A DNA stretch of 64,000 nt from Ectocarpus siliculosus (GCA_000310025.1 FN649748.1:847342-911341); one strand, 5' to 3'. Shown: positions 48,201 through 59,324, numbered from the stretch's first letter. Notes: generated by a model from the sequence alone, not told the origin. Numbers and translations are program-made.

Positions 48201-49481
48201 CGGAGCCGCCGAGCGAACAACACGGCAAGCCGCACGAAACCTCGAGCCGCGTAGCACCATAACTTGGGGAAATATTCGTCATCGTCTTGCGCTACCTGGC
48301 ACATACGCCCGCCTGGCTCGCCGACCGCCGGCCCTTGACGTGATTTTCTGCTATGCTGACATTCGTTTTGTCTTGTCGCTCTACAAATGTCAACACACTC
48401 GCCGCGTTCGCAACAATGCTTCATTCAACGGTTTGGTGACTTCATCTCCTGTCGCTCCATAGAGGCCTATGACTACGCCGTGAGCCTTCAAAACTGGAGC
48501 AAGGCGAGAGGGGCCTAGGGTAGCGTGATCGATTCGTACTTGCTGAACCCTTACAGCACTGCCCAATTTCGTATTATTTTGTGACCGTGCGAAATACGGT
48601 ACCTCAAAGTAGCAGTTGGCGAGCAAGTCGCCCTCGCTCCTCTGAATAAGGCCGGTAGTTACCGCCGTCGAGAATGTCCATGCGAAACCCGCACATGTCT
48701 GCATGTTCAAGGGTAGAGGAAAATCGAGTGAAGAAGGAAGTACATAGCATCGAGAGCAAGTGGGGGCAGTTAGATCCACATGGAGAACACATTGGAAGTC
48801 ATGCGGACCAGGGAGGCAGGGGAAAAGGACACAGAGACGTAGGCACAGACTGTGTAAGCTGTAGAGAGTTGAAGGACATAACCTGAGCTAGACATTATTG
48901 ACATAGACAGAGACTGAGACAGAAAACGAAGAGAACAGACCAAACACCCAGTGGAATGAAGCGGGGCGGCGCAGAGATAGTAGTTCTGATGACGTTCGAG
49001 AAACCAGCAAGACGAAGGCCCACCGCAGGACAAAAAAAGAAGCGCCGGAAGCACGGCTGGAGGTGTGCACAATGATTGTGCATGTAGCAGTAATCAGAAA
49101 ATGATAGGCGGTTGACCAAAACGGCACCGGCAATGGCAACAGCAACGGCAACGGGTACAGCAGCAGGAAACAAACACAACAGCCGAAAAGACGGCGACTA
49201 CGTATTACACAGCAACACGAAAACAATGTATTTCATGTCATGTACAACTACAACAACAACCATTGCTACAATGACGACGACAGCGTCTTTCTCGTGCCAT
49301 TTGCATACATGCTCACCATGAAGATGACGAGGTCGACGTTCTTGGTGATGTATGGCGGCCACTTCCGCCAACGAATTAGATGGATGCATACCCCCAGGGC
49401 AAAGGCTTGGAATGCACCCACCATCCCCAGCATGAGATAATCGACATAGGTCAAGGGCTCCCAGGGTTCTTCGTCCGACAT
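39237..49481 (-). CDS. 7TM-RGS receptor-like protein, copy 3 (complete, diverged paralogue)
   Basis: Ten exons: 49481-49317, 48698-48603, 45193-45084, 44896-44723, 43215-43049, 42858-42728, 42021-41872, 40686-40633, 40344-40243 and 39479-39237. They total 1392 nt (463 aa), close to the length of plant RGS1. Lengths and phases of exons 1-9 equal those of copy 2, which fixes the model. The order is: short acidic N-terminus (MSDEEPWEP), seven hydrophobic helices in exons 1-6, then the RGS domain in exons 7-10 (LRDEFRKYIEMKVAQELMDF; MRIVDQYIREGAAEQ; VNISGRCREEILSTDVTAYD; TNFQQDFVETEGFRRIADAS) and a Pro/Ser-rich tail ending LPSSSR. Intron 2 is unusually long (3.4 kb) and holds a foldback element and a poly-A retroposon; intron 4 holds a poly-C-bounded repeat. 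The acceptor of exon 10 is AAG. GAP activity towards G-alpha and a ligand-sensing role are inferred; the ligand cannot be read from the sequence. Confidence 0.88.
44069..44681 (+). mobile_element. Poly-C-bounded dispersed repeat (in intron 4 of 7TM-RGS copy 3)
   Basis: This is the opposite-orientation copy of the 9794-10416 element. It begins in a C-rich tract, carries the two direct units (TGTTTGCCATCGGGGTTGGG at about 44088 and 44153), and ends in an 11-C run at 44671-44681. It lies in a different intron from the copy in 7TM-RGS copy 2, so it is an independent insertion. Confidence 0.7.
46680..46903 (+). mobile_element. Poly-A retroposon fragment, copy 2 (intron 2 of 7TM-RGS copy 3)
   Basis: It contains GCTACCAAACTG, GTTGAGCCTGTTACCCGCAG, GGGGAGATGTCCCTATATGC, ATGGATTCATTG and a 15-A tail (46889-46903). 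It is the opposite-strand match of 15279-15500. Confidence 0.5.
46961..47329. mobile_element. Foldback element with arms of about 150 bp (intron 2 of 7TM-RGS copy 3)
   Basis: The left arm starts GCCGCGGCGCACAAGGCCTC (46961) and the right arm ends with the reverse complement (GAGGCCTGGTGCGCCGCGGC, 47329). The arms share CCCGATTTTGTCCGAAAT, ACAAAGGCTTTCATG and TTTGTCTGCTTTGTGACC. Small indels separate the arms. The loop is about 60 bp. No coding potential. Confidence 0.75.
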
Positions 49482-50652
49482 CCTTCTTCACCTTAAGCCG
49501 TGCAGTTCTATCGCGTTAAGCTAACGAAACACCTTCCTGTTGAGGCCGGGGGGAGTTGGGCGGCGAATTCACTTGTTGATTGCCTTCGTCAGCCCAGGCC
49601 AGGGCTACAGTTTCGCGTGTACTTGGCTAGGAGGCCACACGTGACTCGTCGTTTCCTCCATTACCTCTCGGCCTCTAACGTTCTCTCTCTCCATCATCTA
49701 TGCGCGGAGGTGCCGTCGAGTCGGAATTCTGTGCGGTGCCTGTAGACTGGGGGGCTAAGCTCGGCGGGTTCGTTTGACATACGATAGAAGGAGATTCCAA
49801 GCAGATGGGCAGAAATACAGTAGGTGGGGGGGCGGCGTCGTGAAGTCGGCGTGATTGAACTGAGTCCCGGTGAAAATTCCTCGCTAATAATGGCGAGGGA
49901 AAATATGTGTTTCCCCTGGTTGCCGTTCCTATGATAGCGCCGTTAGGCATCCACCCACGTAGATGGAAGTATGCCTATATCTTTGAGATACAGAATGGGC
50001 CCGGAGAAAACAAACGTCAAAATCGAGCCTCGATTTCTAATTTTCGCCCGAAGGACCAGCCGAAGCCGGCCAATTTCTTCAAACGGATTTCGTAATTCCT
50101 TTGGGCTGTCGCATCGTTTTGTTGCTCTTATTTTAATATTTTCAAATTTCTGGCGAAGAATACAACAACACATCATGCCTTGTCATGCAGGATTTCAAAT
50201 CGACAGCTCGGTGGTGGCGAACATTGATCGAGGTTGTCGCCCTCCTGAACTTTCTGACACCCTTGATTTGTCGCAGTACAGCAGTACAGAAGCAGTGGGT
50301 AGCGCAGCCCGCGGGGGCGCGGGGGCGCGGGGGCGCGGGGGGCGCCGCGAAATAACCACTCTGCCCCCTACCAAAATATTTACATGGGCTAGGTACATTG
50401 TGATGGCAGCATGACAGCCGCAGCGGCGGGACGTTTCTTATTGGACACGCTTTCCCAGCTACCCGTTGTTTGTTGTGTTTCGGGGTATCGCACGATCGTG
50501 TTTCATATGTCGTGACCCAGATTGAGCTGGGTTTCTTCGCCCTTTTTTCTTTGTTTTCGTAAACATTTGAGCTTTTTTCTTCAACAGAATGTTTCTTAAT
50601 TGCGAGCCTGTTCTGTACTTGTCGTCCCCTCTCTCAAACCCTGATCGAACAT
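49482..50652. other. Upstream region of 7TM-RGS copy 3
   Basis: Presumed promoter region. It includes a GC-rich minisatellite (GGGGGCGC)n at about 50313-50348. No gene seen. Confidence 0.5.
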
Positions 50653-51090
50653 AATTTAATCAACGACAGGTAGCCTAGGACATTCCGCTCGCCTCCGCTC
50701 GCCTCTACTATGCGAGGTAACCATAGAATGAAAAAAAAGAAGTAAAAAAAAGGGAAGAAGAAATAGAAAAGAAATTGAAGAGAGCAGAGGGAGAAAACGG
50801 GAAGAGAAGGACGCAGACAAACACACACGCCAGAGCCACTACCGTAGCGACACACCCAACAAACAAAACAACACAAGACAACACAAAACAACAGACAACG
50901 GGCCACCCGAGCCAGCAAAGGCACGTCATCACTCGTGGGGGCGATGGTGCAATAGTGTAGTGCCGGGGGGGGGATACGTCAATCAAGGGGTTCAATCCGG
51001 CACAGCATTTCGCACCACTCGGTCCGCCTCGTTTGCTGTCTTCCCTCGCCGGTCCGTCTCGTCCGTCTGCAGTACGGTAGTGGTTCCGGT
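50653..51090 (-). mobile_element. LINE 3'-end fragment, inverted
   Basis: Its reverse complement matches 53760-54165 of the LINE: the ACTCGGTCCGCCTC / CCGGCACAG..TTTCGC block, the homopolymer (G-run at about 50963-50971), the purine-rich tract 50730-50815 and the CTATGCGAGGTAACC motif. The match stops after the inverted GTCGTTGA at about 50660. It is a 5'-truncated insertion facing the main copy. Confidence 0.65.
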
Positions 51091-51900
51091 GTGTCTTTCT
51101 CTGTGTCTGTTTTCTCCCTCTGCTTCTCTTTTCCTATTCTCTCTCTTCCAGTCTATTTTTACCGGATCTCCCACACTTTCTATGCATACATTTTGGCTAA
51201 ACCGCCCATGGGTCACCCATGGTTGACCCATGAACATACCCGTGGGTAGCCCGTGGGCAGCCCATGGGCGGCCATGAGTGCCCTTCAACCGGAACCCTAT
51301 AGATTATCTGCTCTGGAACGGGCAGTATAACGGCAAATACCCCTAACGCTAACCCTAAACCCAAGCCCACACGATACGTGCTACGTTGGCGCTGGGTGGC
51401 TAAGTTCTAGGGTGATGTGCCGATGGCTAAGTTCTACATGTGTATGTAGTTTGATATGCCGGCGTGGCGAGTTCTAGGATGAAGCGCCCACGGTAGGCAC
51501 TTTGTGGGCAGTTCATGGGCCGCCCATGGGCTGCCCATGAAGTGCCCATGGGATGGCGGCCCATGGGTGACCCATGGGTGACCCATGCGCGGTTTTTACA
51601 AAGCTGTCAGTAGTGTGGGAGGTTGCGTTTACCTCGCATAGCGTGTTAGAGGCGAGTGGAGGGTTCTAGCTGACTATCTGTCTTTGAGTTCTGTTGACTT
51701 GCACACCCTTCGGGTCCAATATATGTTTCATACGTTGTTTTTTGTAAGTTAGCCTGTGACCACGGGAATCAACCGCGCTAAGTGTTAGACTACATACAAG
51801 AGTAGGACTAAAAAAGGTACACACATGTACTGGGTAGAGAGTTCTGGACATTTTTTCTGTATGAAGATAACAACAACAACAACATAAACAACAACAACAA
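51090..51900 (+). mobile_element. LINE 3' tail fragment split by foldback copy B
   Basis: The CT-rich segment 51090-51163 resembles the LINE 3' region near 54000-54100. After the foldback element, 51627-51860 matches 54111-54300 (TTACCTCGCATAGCG, ACTTGC..ACCCTTCGGGTCCA, TTAGCCTGTGACCACGGGAA, AAGTGTTAGACTA). It ends GAAGATAACAACAACAACAAC, a microsatellite-like tail as RTE-type LINEs often carry. Confidence 0.65.
51164..51626 (+). mobile_element. Palindrome-rich foldback element, copy B, inserted in a LINE tail
   Basis: Its ends are CTCCCACACTTTCTATGC and the inverted ACTACTGACAG..GTGTGGGAG. It has the same CCCATGGG palindrome clusters near both ends and the same central block (CACACGATACGTG, GCTAAGTTCTAGGGTGATGT) as 14625-15146. 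It is flanked by TTTACC on both sides (51158-51163 and 51628-51633), a candidate target duplication, and it splits LINE 3' tail sequence. Confidence 0.75.
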
Positions 51901-52039
51901 CCATCCACGTCCCTGGAATCGCTACCCGGTTTTATACCCAACGGCCCAGCCCTCTACTTACAATTTTGATACATCCACATGGGTGTATTTCAGCTACATG
52001 GTTGGGTAGGTGGGCGTTTGGTTGATGCGCGAATATATT

Positions 52040-54340
52040 GATGTTCCATGTATTATGTAGAATACATGTACATATGCATTCGCAAACATTTGTCGTCCAA
52101 ACACATCCTCGTTGAGGTGTGGAACAGAGGAGAGATCCCCCCAAGAGTGGAAGGACGCAACCATCAAGTTGTTGTACAAGAAGGAAGGGTGACCGGTCCA
52201 ACTGCAACAACCGCAGGGGGGTCTCGCTGCTCTTCTACTTAGGCAAGGTCCCCGTCAAGACAATCACCAACCATCGAAGCGCCTTCTGCGAAACCAGCAA
52301 CATCCTCCCGGAGGAACAATGCGGGTTCCGACCTGGGCGATCCACCATCGACATGCTGTTCGCCGTGCGCCGACTCCACGAGCTGGGGCGGAGAAGGCAA
52401 ACACCACTCTACATGTGATTCGTCGACCTACAGAAGGTGTATGACTCGGTGGACCGAGAGCTGCTGTGGAAGGTGCTGGCCAGGGCCGGGATCCCCGAGA
52501 AGGTGATCGCCGTCATTCTCCAATTCCACGACGGAATGCGAGCCCGGGTGCGCATGGACGACGGAGAGTTTTCGGATTGATTCTGGGTCACACAAGAGGC
52601 CTACAACAACGGTGTGCACTGCTGTCCCCACTGCTATTCAACATCTTCTTCGCCGCGGTCATCGAGGTCGTTGTCATTCGATTCAGCGAGGATGATGATT
52701 TTCTGCAGAACCTGGTGTACCTGGAGGAGGGGACGGGAGCGGGGGCGGGGACACCACTTGACCACGTGCGAAGGGCGGTATGAGGGATGCTGTATGCCGA
52801 TGACGCCGGCGTTGTATCGAGGTCTGTCGAAGAACTGGCGAGAGTGATGGCCGTCATCGTGCAGGTGTTGGGGGAGTTCGGGCTGACGGTATCGGGGAAG
52901 AAGACGGAGACGCTCCTGATGCGCGCAAAGGAGAAGCAGACAACAACACCACGCCCCCCCCCCGTCGTCCCCGCTGATCATGGAGGCAGCAGGGCAGAGG
53001 TACGCCCAGACGACTGAATTTCGGTTCCTAGGCGGCCTCGTCATCGAACATGGCGACCCCACCCGGGAAATCACCTACCGGAGCAGAACAGCGTGGGCAT
53101 GCGTCGGGAGATATGGCCAGAAGCTCTTCGACAGGCCCGCAGCACCGTTTCGACTCAAGACTCGCCTGCTCTAGGCCGAGGCGATGGAGGTACTGCTGTA
53201 CGACTGCATGATGCGGACCCCACGTCAAGAACAATACCGGACGTTGCGGACGACACACCACCGCCTGTTCCTGCGATTTATCGGTTACCAACGCAAGAAG
53301 GGCACCTACCGGCAGCCTTCCTACGCACAGACTCTGAAGAGGGTAGGGCGCCAGAGCGTGGAAGCCGCTGTTCGGCAACGGCGCCTGAGCATTGGCAAGG
53401 CAGCCAGACGGACGGCTCCCTAAACGGTTGGTGCTTCGCAAGCTGGTGGGGGGGGAGGGCCCAGGCAGGGGGAAACCGGAGCAAAACTGGCTGACGTGTC
53501 TGGAGGACGACCTCAAGATGTTCGAAGCAAAGCACGGATCTGCAGACACCGAGCCATGCTTCTTCGGAGTCCCGGAAATAACTTGGATGGAAGCAGCGAG
53601 GGTGGAACGGGGTGCACCGTGGCATACAGGGGTACTGCGGGGAGCTAAGAGGTTCATGACCTCCTGGCACAAGAAGGAAGAGGAGGCTAGCCGACAACGA
53701 GCGCTCAAACGAAACAAGAAGCCCGGCAACAACACGGACACGGCAACAACCACTGGGGCGCGAGGGGTACAACAGGCGGACGAGACGACGAGGGAAGACA
53801 GGAAACGCGAGAGGCGGACCGAGTGGCGCGAAATACTGTGCCGGAGTGAACCCCTTACTTGACTTATGCCCCCCCCCCCCCCCCGGCACTGCACCATTGT
53901 ACCACTGCACCAACCCCCCACGCACGAGGACGCGCATTTACTGGCTCGGGTGGCCCGCTTTGTGTTGTGCTGTCTTGTGTTGCTGTTTGTTTGTTTTTGT
54001 CTCTTCGACGTGTATCTTTCTCTGTCTGTGTCTTTCTCCTTCTCTTCCCCTTTGCTCTCCGTCTGCTCTCTTCTTCTTTTTTTTCCTTTTTTCTCTTTTC
54101 CAAGCCTAGGGTTACCTCGCATAGCGTGCGGAGACGAGCGGATTGGCCTAGGCTATCTGTCGTTGACTTCAATTGACTTGCGGACCCTTCGGGTCCATTG
54201 TATTTTCGTATACCTTTCTTTGGGTAAATTAGCCTGTGACCACGGGAATCGACCGCGTTAAGTGTTAGACTATGTAGTACGGACAGAAGAAAGTACTGGG
54301 CGGAAAGAATGGAAGACCGGTTTTCAATCTGAAGACATCA
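52040..54340 (+). mobile_element. Degenerate non-LTR retrotransposon (LINE, RTE-like), dead
   Basis: Reverse transcriptase motifs are readable in mixed frames: finger motif KDATIKLLYKK near 52150; NILPEEQCGFRPGRST at about 52297; palm motif A as FVDL..KVYDSVD near 52419; motif C as MLYADDAG at 52787; then FRFLGGLVIEHGDPTREITY near 53019 and a C-terminal part (RRLSIGKAARR; KPEQNWLTCLEDDLKMFEAK) to about 53860. In-frame stops at about 52416, 52577, 53172 and 53419, plus several frameshifts, abolish any product. After the coding part come a run of 17 C, a CT-rich 3' region and a tail containing TTACCTCGCATAGCG and CCTGTGACCACGGGAATC, also seen at 51627-51860. The 5' end is not identifiable. Confidence 0.8.
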
Positions 54341-54351
54341 TCAACGTTGAC

Positions 54352-54425
54352 TCAGTGGTCTAGTGGTCAGAGCTTTCTTACACAAGGTTCCACACACGGG
54401 TTCGAATCCCAGTGGTCCACTTACA
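54352..54425 (+). other. tRNA-like sequence (probable SINE head, not a working tRNA)
   Basis: GTGGTCTAGTGGTCAGAGC (A box) and CGGGTTCGAATCCC (B box) are 36 bases apart, but the acceptor arms pair poorly and no good anticodon stem forms. It directly follows the LINE tail (which ends near 54340). Confidence 0.4.
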
Positions 54426-54574
54426 CAAGAACCGCCATTTGTTTACCAAACAGCAACGCATGGCAAGGGGTCCGTCCGCGGAGATCCCTACTCTCGATCC
54501 CAGAGACTATAAAAGCTTAACCCCATGTGATCCGGCCGGCCGGGTGCTAACGAGCTCTGAGCATATATCTTTGA

Positions 54575-54642
54575 TTAGATAAAATTAGACCATCTATCTG
54601 ACAAGTCAACGTTGACTGATCAGATGGTCTAATTTTATCTAA
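54575..54642. repeat. Perfect 21-bp hairpin with nested palindrome
   Basis: The arms 54575-54595 and 54622-54642 are exact inverted repeats (TTAGATAAAATTAGACCATC.. and its complement). The 26-base loop itself contains the palindrome AGTCAACGTTGACT. This could be a tiny MITE or a strong transcript hairpin. Confidence 0.7.
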
Positions 54643-54660
54643 TAACGCCGACTGTACATG

Positions 54661-55222
54661 GAAGTCGTACGAGTGTCGACTCAGTTGTGCTGCATCTTCC
54701 ACGCACTTCTGCCAGTGCTGGTTTGTTGATTGGAGTCTTGTAGGTCGAGATACAGCAGTTCAGTGGGATTCTCGGGTTGTGGAGGCAAAAGTGGACCAGA
54801 GCAAACAATTTCATGCATAGCTCGATTACTGCTGCTGTGTTTTTGCAACAGCAGTATGGACTAGACGCCGAACGACGTCCGCGTACTACCGCAACGACCT
54901 AACTGGATGGGATACTTCCTACCATAGTACAGTGCGATGCAATCATCTGTTCGTGTGTCGCGCGGCTGCCACATGTGTCGACGACAGGTACACGTAGAGC
55001 TCTCGCCATGTTGTCGTTACCGCGCAGGAGGACCCCTCGGAGATCTTCCACATGGTGCTACAAAGACAGCAGTACTACTGTACATAGATGTCGTAGGAGA
55101 ATGGAGTTGTGCTGTCACGGCATCTTCCACGCACTCTCCTACCGGTGCTTGAGTCGATTGGAGTCTTGTAGGCCGAAATACAAGAGTGGGTTGGGTTCAC
55201 GGGTTGTGGAAGCAAACCTGCC
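54661..55222. repeat. Direct repeat pair of about 135 bp, offset about 426 bp
   Basis: 54661-54795 (GAAGTCGTACGAG.., CATCTTCCACGCACT, GATTGGAGTCTTGTAGG, GGGTTGTGGA) recurs at 55087-55222 in the same order. Confidence 0.7.
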
Positions 55223-55410
55223 TGCAACAACAGAGAAGGCGGTGTTCTATTTACTAAATAGAGTATCCCGCTCAACTCTTTCTTTTTTTTTTGCGACATG
55301 TGGTTGCATATTTCTTTGCCACTGCCGAGAAAGACCGCTGGATCTTTACGCAGTCCACCTTTCGCAGTTATCATTTTACACCGAACGACGCAGGACGGGT
55401 CGACCTTCAT

Positions 55411-55412
<2 letters not shown>

Positions 55413-55440
<28 letters not shown>
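55413..55440. repeat. (TTG)n/(AAC)n microsatellite
   Basis: About nine units followed by TTTTCTTCACATG; read on the minus strand this is CATGTGAAGAAAACAACAAC, like the tails of retroposons elsewhere in the window. Confidence 0.85.
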
Positions 55441-55441
<1 letters not shown>

Positions 55442-56915
55442 TTCTTCACATGAAAAACCGTTCCGATCTCTCTCTACCCAGTAACTTCAACTCCGTATGT
55501 CCGTACTTACTTGTGGATTACCCATTATTGGAAATTGTGGAAATCCCTTCATTCCGAGAGAGCCACAGGTCGGCATCCGGCCTTTTCTTTTTTTGTATGC
55601 ACTTTTCTTATATGTTTTTTTTCTTCCTGTGAAGTTTTGACGTTGCGCTTGCCATCGTCGCTGAAGTGTTTGTGGCTTCAAATCTTCTCAGCCGGCCTTC
55701 AAACTTTTTGCTTGTTGATAAGTCTCCGTGGTAACTTCTCCGCGCATGAGTCATATGCAGTTTGTTATGACCTGCGCTTTGACTCTCACGATGGGTATTT
55801 TACCTCTCTGTCTTGCATTGGTGAGTACCTGCGTTATACGGAAGGATCGTTCCACGACGCAAACGTCGACGTCTCCGGTTTTTTTTTTGTTCCCTCCGCA
55901 CTCCTTCCTTGCGGCGGTTTTCACACCGACTTCGAACGTGGGGTGCAATTTCCTCTCTTCGTACCTTCTTCCTCGTCGGCCTTCTCCATCGTTATGTATA
56001 CATAATGTATATCTCGATTTTTCGGCTTAAAGTTTTCGGTTCCGATAGAGACAAGACTACGGACTGACATTCATTTCCCTTTCACCCCCGACGGGACCGC
56101 GCGTTCGTCGAGTGCCGAAATTCTTCACCACTTCCTTGCCTCTCCCAACACCGTCCCTTCTTCCCGCCCCAATAAATCTTCTCCGCTTCTTCTTCTTCTT
56201 TCCTTCCTCCCGGACACTCACCACCATCCGTCCTGGATGTTGGCCCCCAGCCCCATTGGGGGGCGGGGGGCCAATCCTTAACCCTAGTACCTTTTATCGG
56301 TGTTTTTCTGGAGTCTGTGACGAGATGTGACGATCTCTGACGCGGGTGTGGAGCTACGTAGTCCGACCACTGTGTGCAGGTTGGAGCCGCTCTGCTTCTT
56401 CAGTCTGTTTCCTTCCTTATCCTTCCTTTCTCTCTCAGTCGCTCGCTATCGCTCACTCCCAGGGAACACCAGGGAACACCAGGGAACACTGAGCAAGGTG
56501 GAACGCCTGCACATCGCTTGCTACTGCTAGTAACCTGACCGCTACCTGCCTAAAGTCGGAATACTAGGAATCTGGCCAGGTGGTCGGGGTTTTCCTGAAA
56601 GATATACCCGCCCAGATGGTATCTTAGTCCAAGGGTCCAAATACATACCATAACAGGTCTGAGCGGCACATGTAGACTAGTAGAGACTACTTGGGTGGGA
56701 CGGCGGGTGACGCGATGAGCGCATCGCGAAACCGTTGTGCACGAATGCATACACACACGCATACTACGAGGATTCGGCCAGTGCGACGGCTTCGCTTGGA
56801 GCCTAAGCTCCCAAACCTTGTCCCTGGAGGCATCGCTGAACGCCTGCACATGCCCATTCCTGTTGAAGGGAGGTGCCAAACGTCCCTCAAGAATGAGCAG
56901 GCTACGGGGAGACTA
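55441..56915. other. Pyrimidine-rich region, no supported gene
   Basis: There are several T/CT-rich tracts and plus-strand open stretches with Phe/Leu/Ser bias from composition. Three short tandem copies of CAGGGAACAC lie at 56459-56490. No recognisable domain. Confidence 0.4.
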
Positions 56916-57246
56916 TTTTTTTTTTTTTTTGTCTTCACTTCAAATCAGCGCTCACAGCACTAGTCTACATAGTGGCGTTTCCAACTCGTGGTCTCACAGA
57001 AGAGCCCCTCTCTACTCTCTACCCTCCCCTCCTGCGGTACGTTGCCTTCGAATTTTAATGCGAGAAGAATTCAGCACTCTCTTCCCTCTGTGTACACACA
57101 CGGTCTAGCGCTACCCACTAGGCCAGGAGCGGAAGCGAGAGAAAAACTCACTTTGCAAGAAAAGCTCGCTTGCGCCGGGATTCGAACCCATGACCTGTGG
57201 CCTCTAGAGGGTTTTGAGATATCCAACTAGATCACCGGGGCGACCG
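56916..57246 (-). mobile_element. tRNA-derived SINE, copy 1
   Basis: Read on the minus strand it begins GGTCGCCCCGGTGATCTAGT (polymerase III A-box-like), then GGGTTCGAATCCC (B box), then a body (AAGCTCGC..CTTTTCTTGCAAAGTGAG, GCGAGAAG..CACTCTCTTCCCTC inverted) and a poly-A tail (T-run 56916-56930 on the plus strand). Total about 331 bp. It matches 59445-59773 along its whole length. Confidence 0.78.
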
Positions 57247-57810
57247 GCTATTATCTATACTATACGGCCTGTTGTATAGGCTAGGGACTAAACCACACTG
57301 ATCCACTGCTTAGGCATGGCCCATAGCGAGGGGAGGGGTCTTTCTAGCGAGCATGGCTAGACTCACCCTCAAGGGACCGATACCTTCTTGCTGCGGCGCA
57401 CCCGCCGCGAGGCGTACGTAGTGGTAGAGTTGGGTCGGCACTGGTGCGTCAGGTACAAAATTGCAGATAGATGAGCGGGCCACATGGCCGTCGGTGTAGG
57501 CAGCAATGTCCATCTCAGTTTTGTGCGCGGAGGCAGACGCCATCAGAAAGGTGGACGGGCACTATGTACACGGCCCTAGGTTTGCTAGAGGGAGCTGTAC
57601 TGTCTCAAGAACCTGGCTTCGCCATCAAAGGGGAGGAGGGAACAGGTGGTGACGAACTGAATGGGCTGGTTGACCCTGCGGCGCAAGAATTTTTAGACCA
57701 AGAACCTAGTAAAAGTGCAACGAGGGAGAAAGCGAGGAACCGACTGGGAAGGACAGCAACGAGAGCGTGTACGGGCGGAGCGGGTCGATTTTATTCGTGC
57801 TAGGACTGGC

Positions 57811-57882
57811 CGCAGCGACACCGGAGCAGCGGCGCCGGAGCAGCGGCGCCGGAGCAGCGGCATCGAGCAGCGGCGCCGGAGC
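57811..57882. repeat. 15-bp GC-rich minisatellite
   Basis: GGAGCAGCGGCGCC-type units are repeated about five times, one with ATCGA replacing CGCC. Confidence 0.8.
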
Positions 57883-58179
57883 ACACGGACGACATCGAAC
57901 CGTGACGCACGGACGAACATTTTGTGTTGTCAAATATTTTCCTACTATCTCCTAGGGTTAGGACGTCACAACAGCAATCTGGCAGTTGGCAAGCGGCGGA
58001 CCTCTCGGGTTGTTCGCGGTGGACTGCAGAGATCCCCGTTTCCATTTGGCAGACAGATCTCCCGTTAAGACACACAGGCCATTTCTGTCCGGATTTGGGT
58101 TAGATTGGTTAGATCCGACTCTTTTATTCTTGTAACGAAATGTTATTTCGAGATCTGATTTCTTAAGACCAGTGTTGGA

Positions 58180-58315
58180 TATTGGTCGGGCAGAAGGGTT
58201 CGATACAATGCGCCAATCGTATCGAGAAAAAAACACAAATACCGATATTTTGTTCGATATCCCGAAAATGGCTCGATACGTATCGAGTATCGATACTCGA
58301 TATCGATACGGCTGT
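58180..58315. repeat. TATCGATA-rich island, copy 1
   Basis: Dense overlapping GATATC, TATCGA and CGATAC palindromes (for example CGATACGTATCGAGTATCG). A similar island is at 59325-59440. Confidence 0.6.
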
Positions 58316-59324
58316 TTTGAAGGCCTCAGGTTACAAGAAGAGCGAGCGTTACGCAACTACACGTACCCTGGCACACCCGAACCCTTATCTGAAGTATACA
58401 GCAGTGCGCAAGACGTGCGCGCATGGTCCGGCGGCATGCAAGTAGTGGTGTTTGCCAGGTGCCAGGTGTGTGCAGTTAGTTAGTTGAACATCACGGGCAC
58501 AACAACAGCGGGCACACGTTGTGACGTGATGTTGTGCATACAAAAAAAAAAAAAACTGCATCGTGCAAGAGGCAGGAGTTGGTTGTGTAGCTATGTCCAC
58601 CAGATATATTTTACATTTTACAGTCAGTGTGCCTTGTACTACCTTCAAAGTTATGCATGCAAAATTCCACCCACCAGTTGTGGGTGCCCAACAATCAGCA
58701 ATGCACCTCGAGCGAGTATCAACTCTAGAAAAACAAACAGCCAAAAGGAAACAAAAGAAAAAACATGGCGAAAACATTATGTGCGAAAATCAAACGCTTG
58801 CCAAACTTGAACACGACGACATCACCTACTACCTCTATTCATCACACGCCCAAGTGGTCGGACATGAAATCAAGCACACCTTGCCATTACGTATTACAAG
58901 TCCCAAAACCAAGTTCACACAGCATAAATTGTCCGCAGGAGGTACGGCCTCTGTTCGCACTAATGTAGCAGTTCTACTTACTGCTGAAACTGCGGGAAAC
59001 GCCAAATCTACATAATAAGGAGGCAAGCTGACTCTAAAATTAACGGGTATAACTGCTACACTACTCATTCGGCAGAGGCAGCGCTATCGCCGGCGACAAA
59101 GCCGAATTCTTGAAGACTCATGTTGCACACCGATGTGGTTCTCAGGAGCTGAGACACAGGCGCTGTTGGTGTGGTGTGTGGCTGGCAGGGGCTGGTGTGT
59201 GTGTGGTGTGTGGTTGTGATGGCAGTGGGGGGCGACAGGAGTGGGCGCGTAGCAGGCGCCTTCGGGGAGCGAAAAAAGGGGGTAGACAGCTGGGAAACTG
59301 ACCCCCCCCCGGTAAAAAGGGGGC

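Larger units (their letters stand above)
57247..59324. other. Space between the two SINEs, no supported gene
   Basis: Apart from the minisatellite and the TATCG island, only short open stretches are seen; none has a recognisable domain or a convincing exon series. Confidence 0.4.

Noticed and set aside
53028-54122. 364-codon minus-strand open reading frame
   Set aside because: It is antisense to the LINE coding region and its CT-rich 3' end; the plus strand carries the recognisable reverse-transcriptase motifs.
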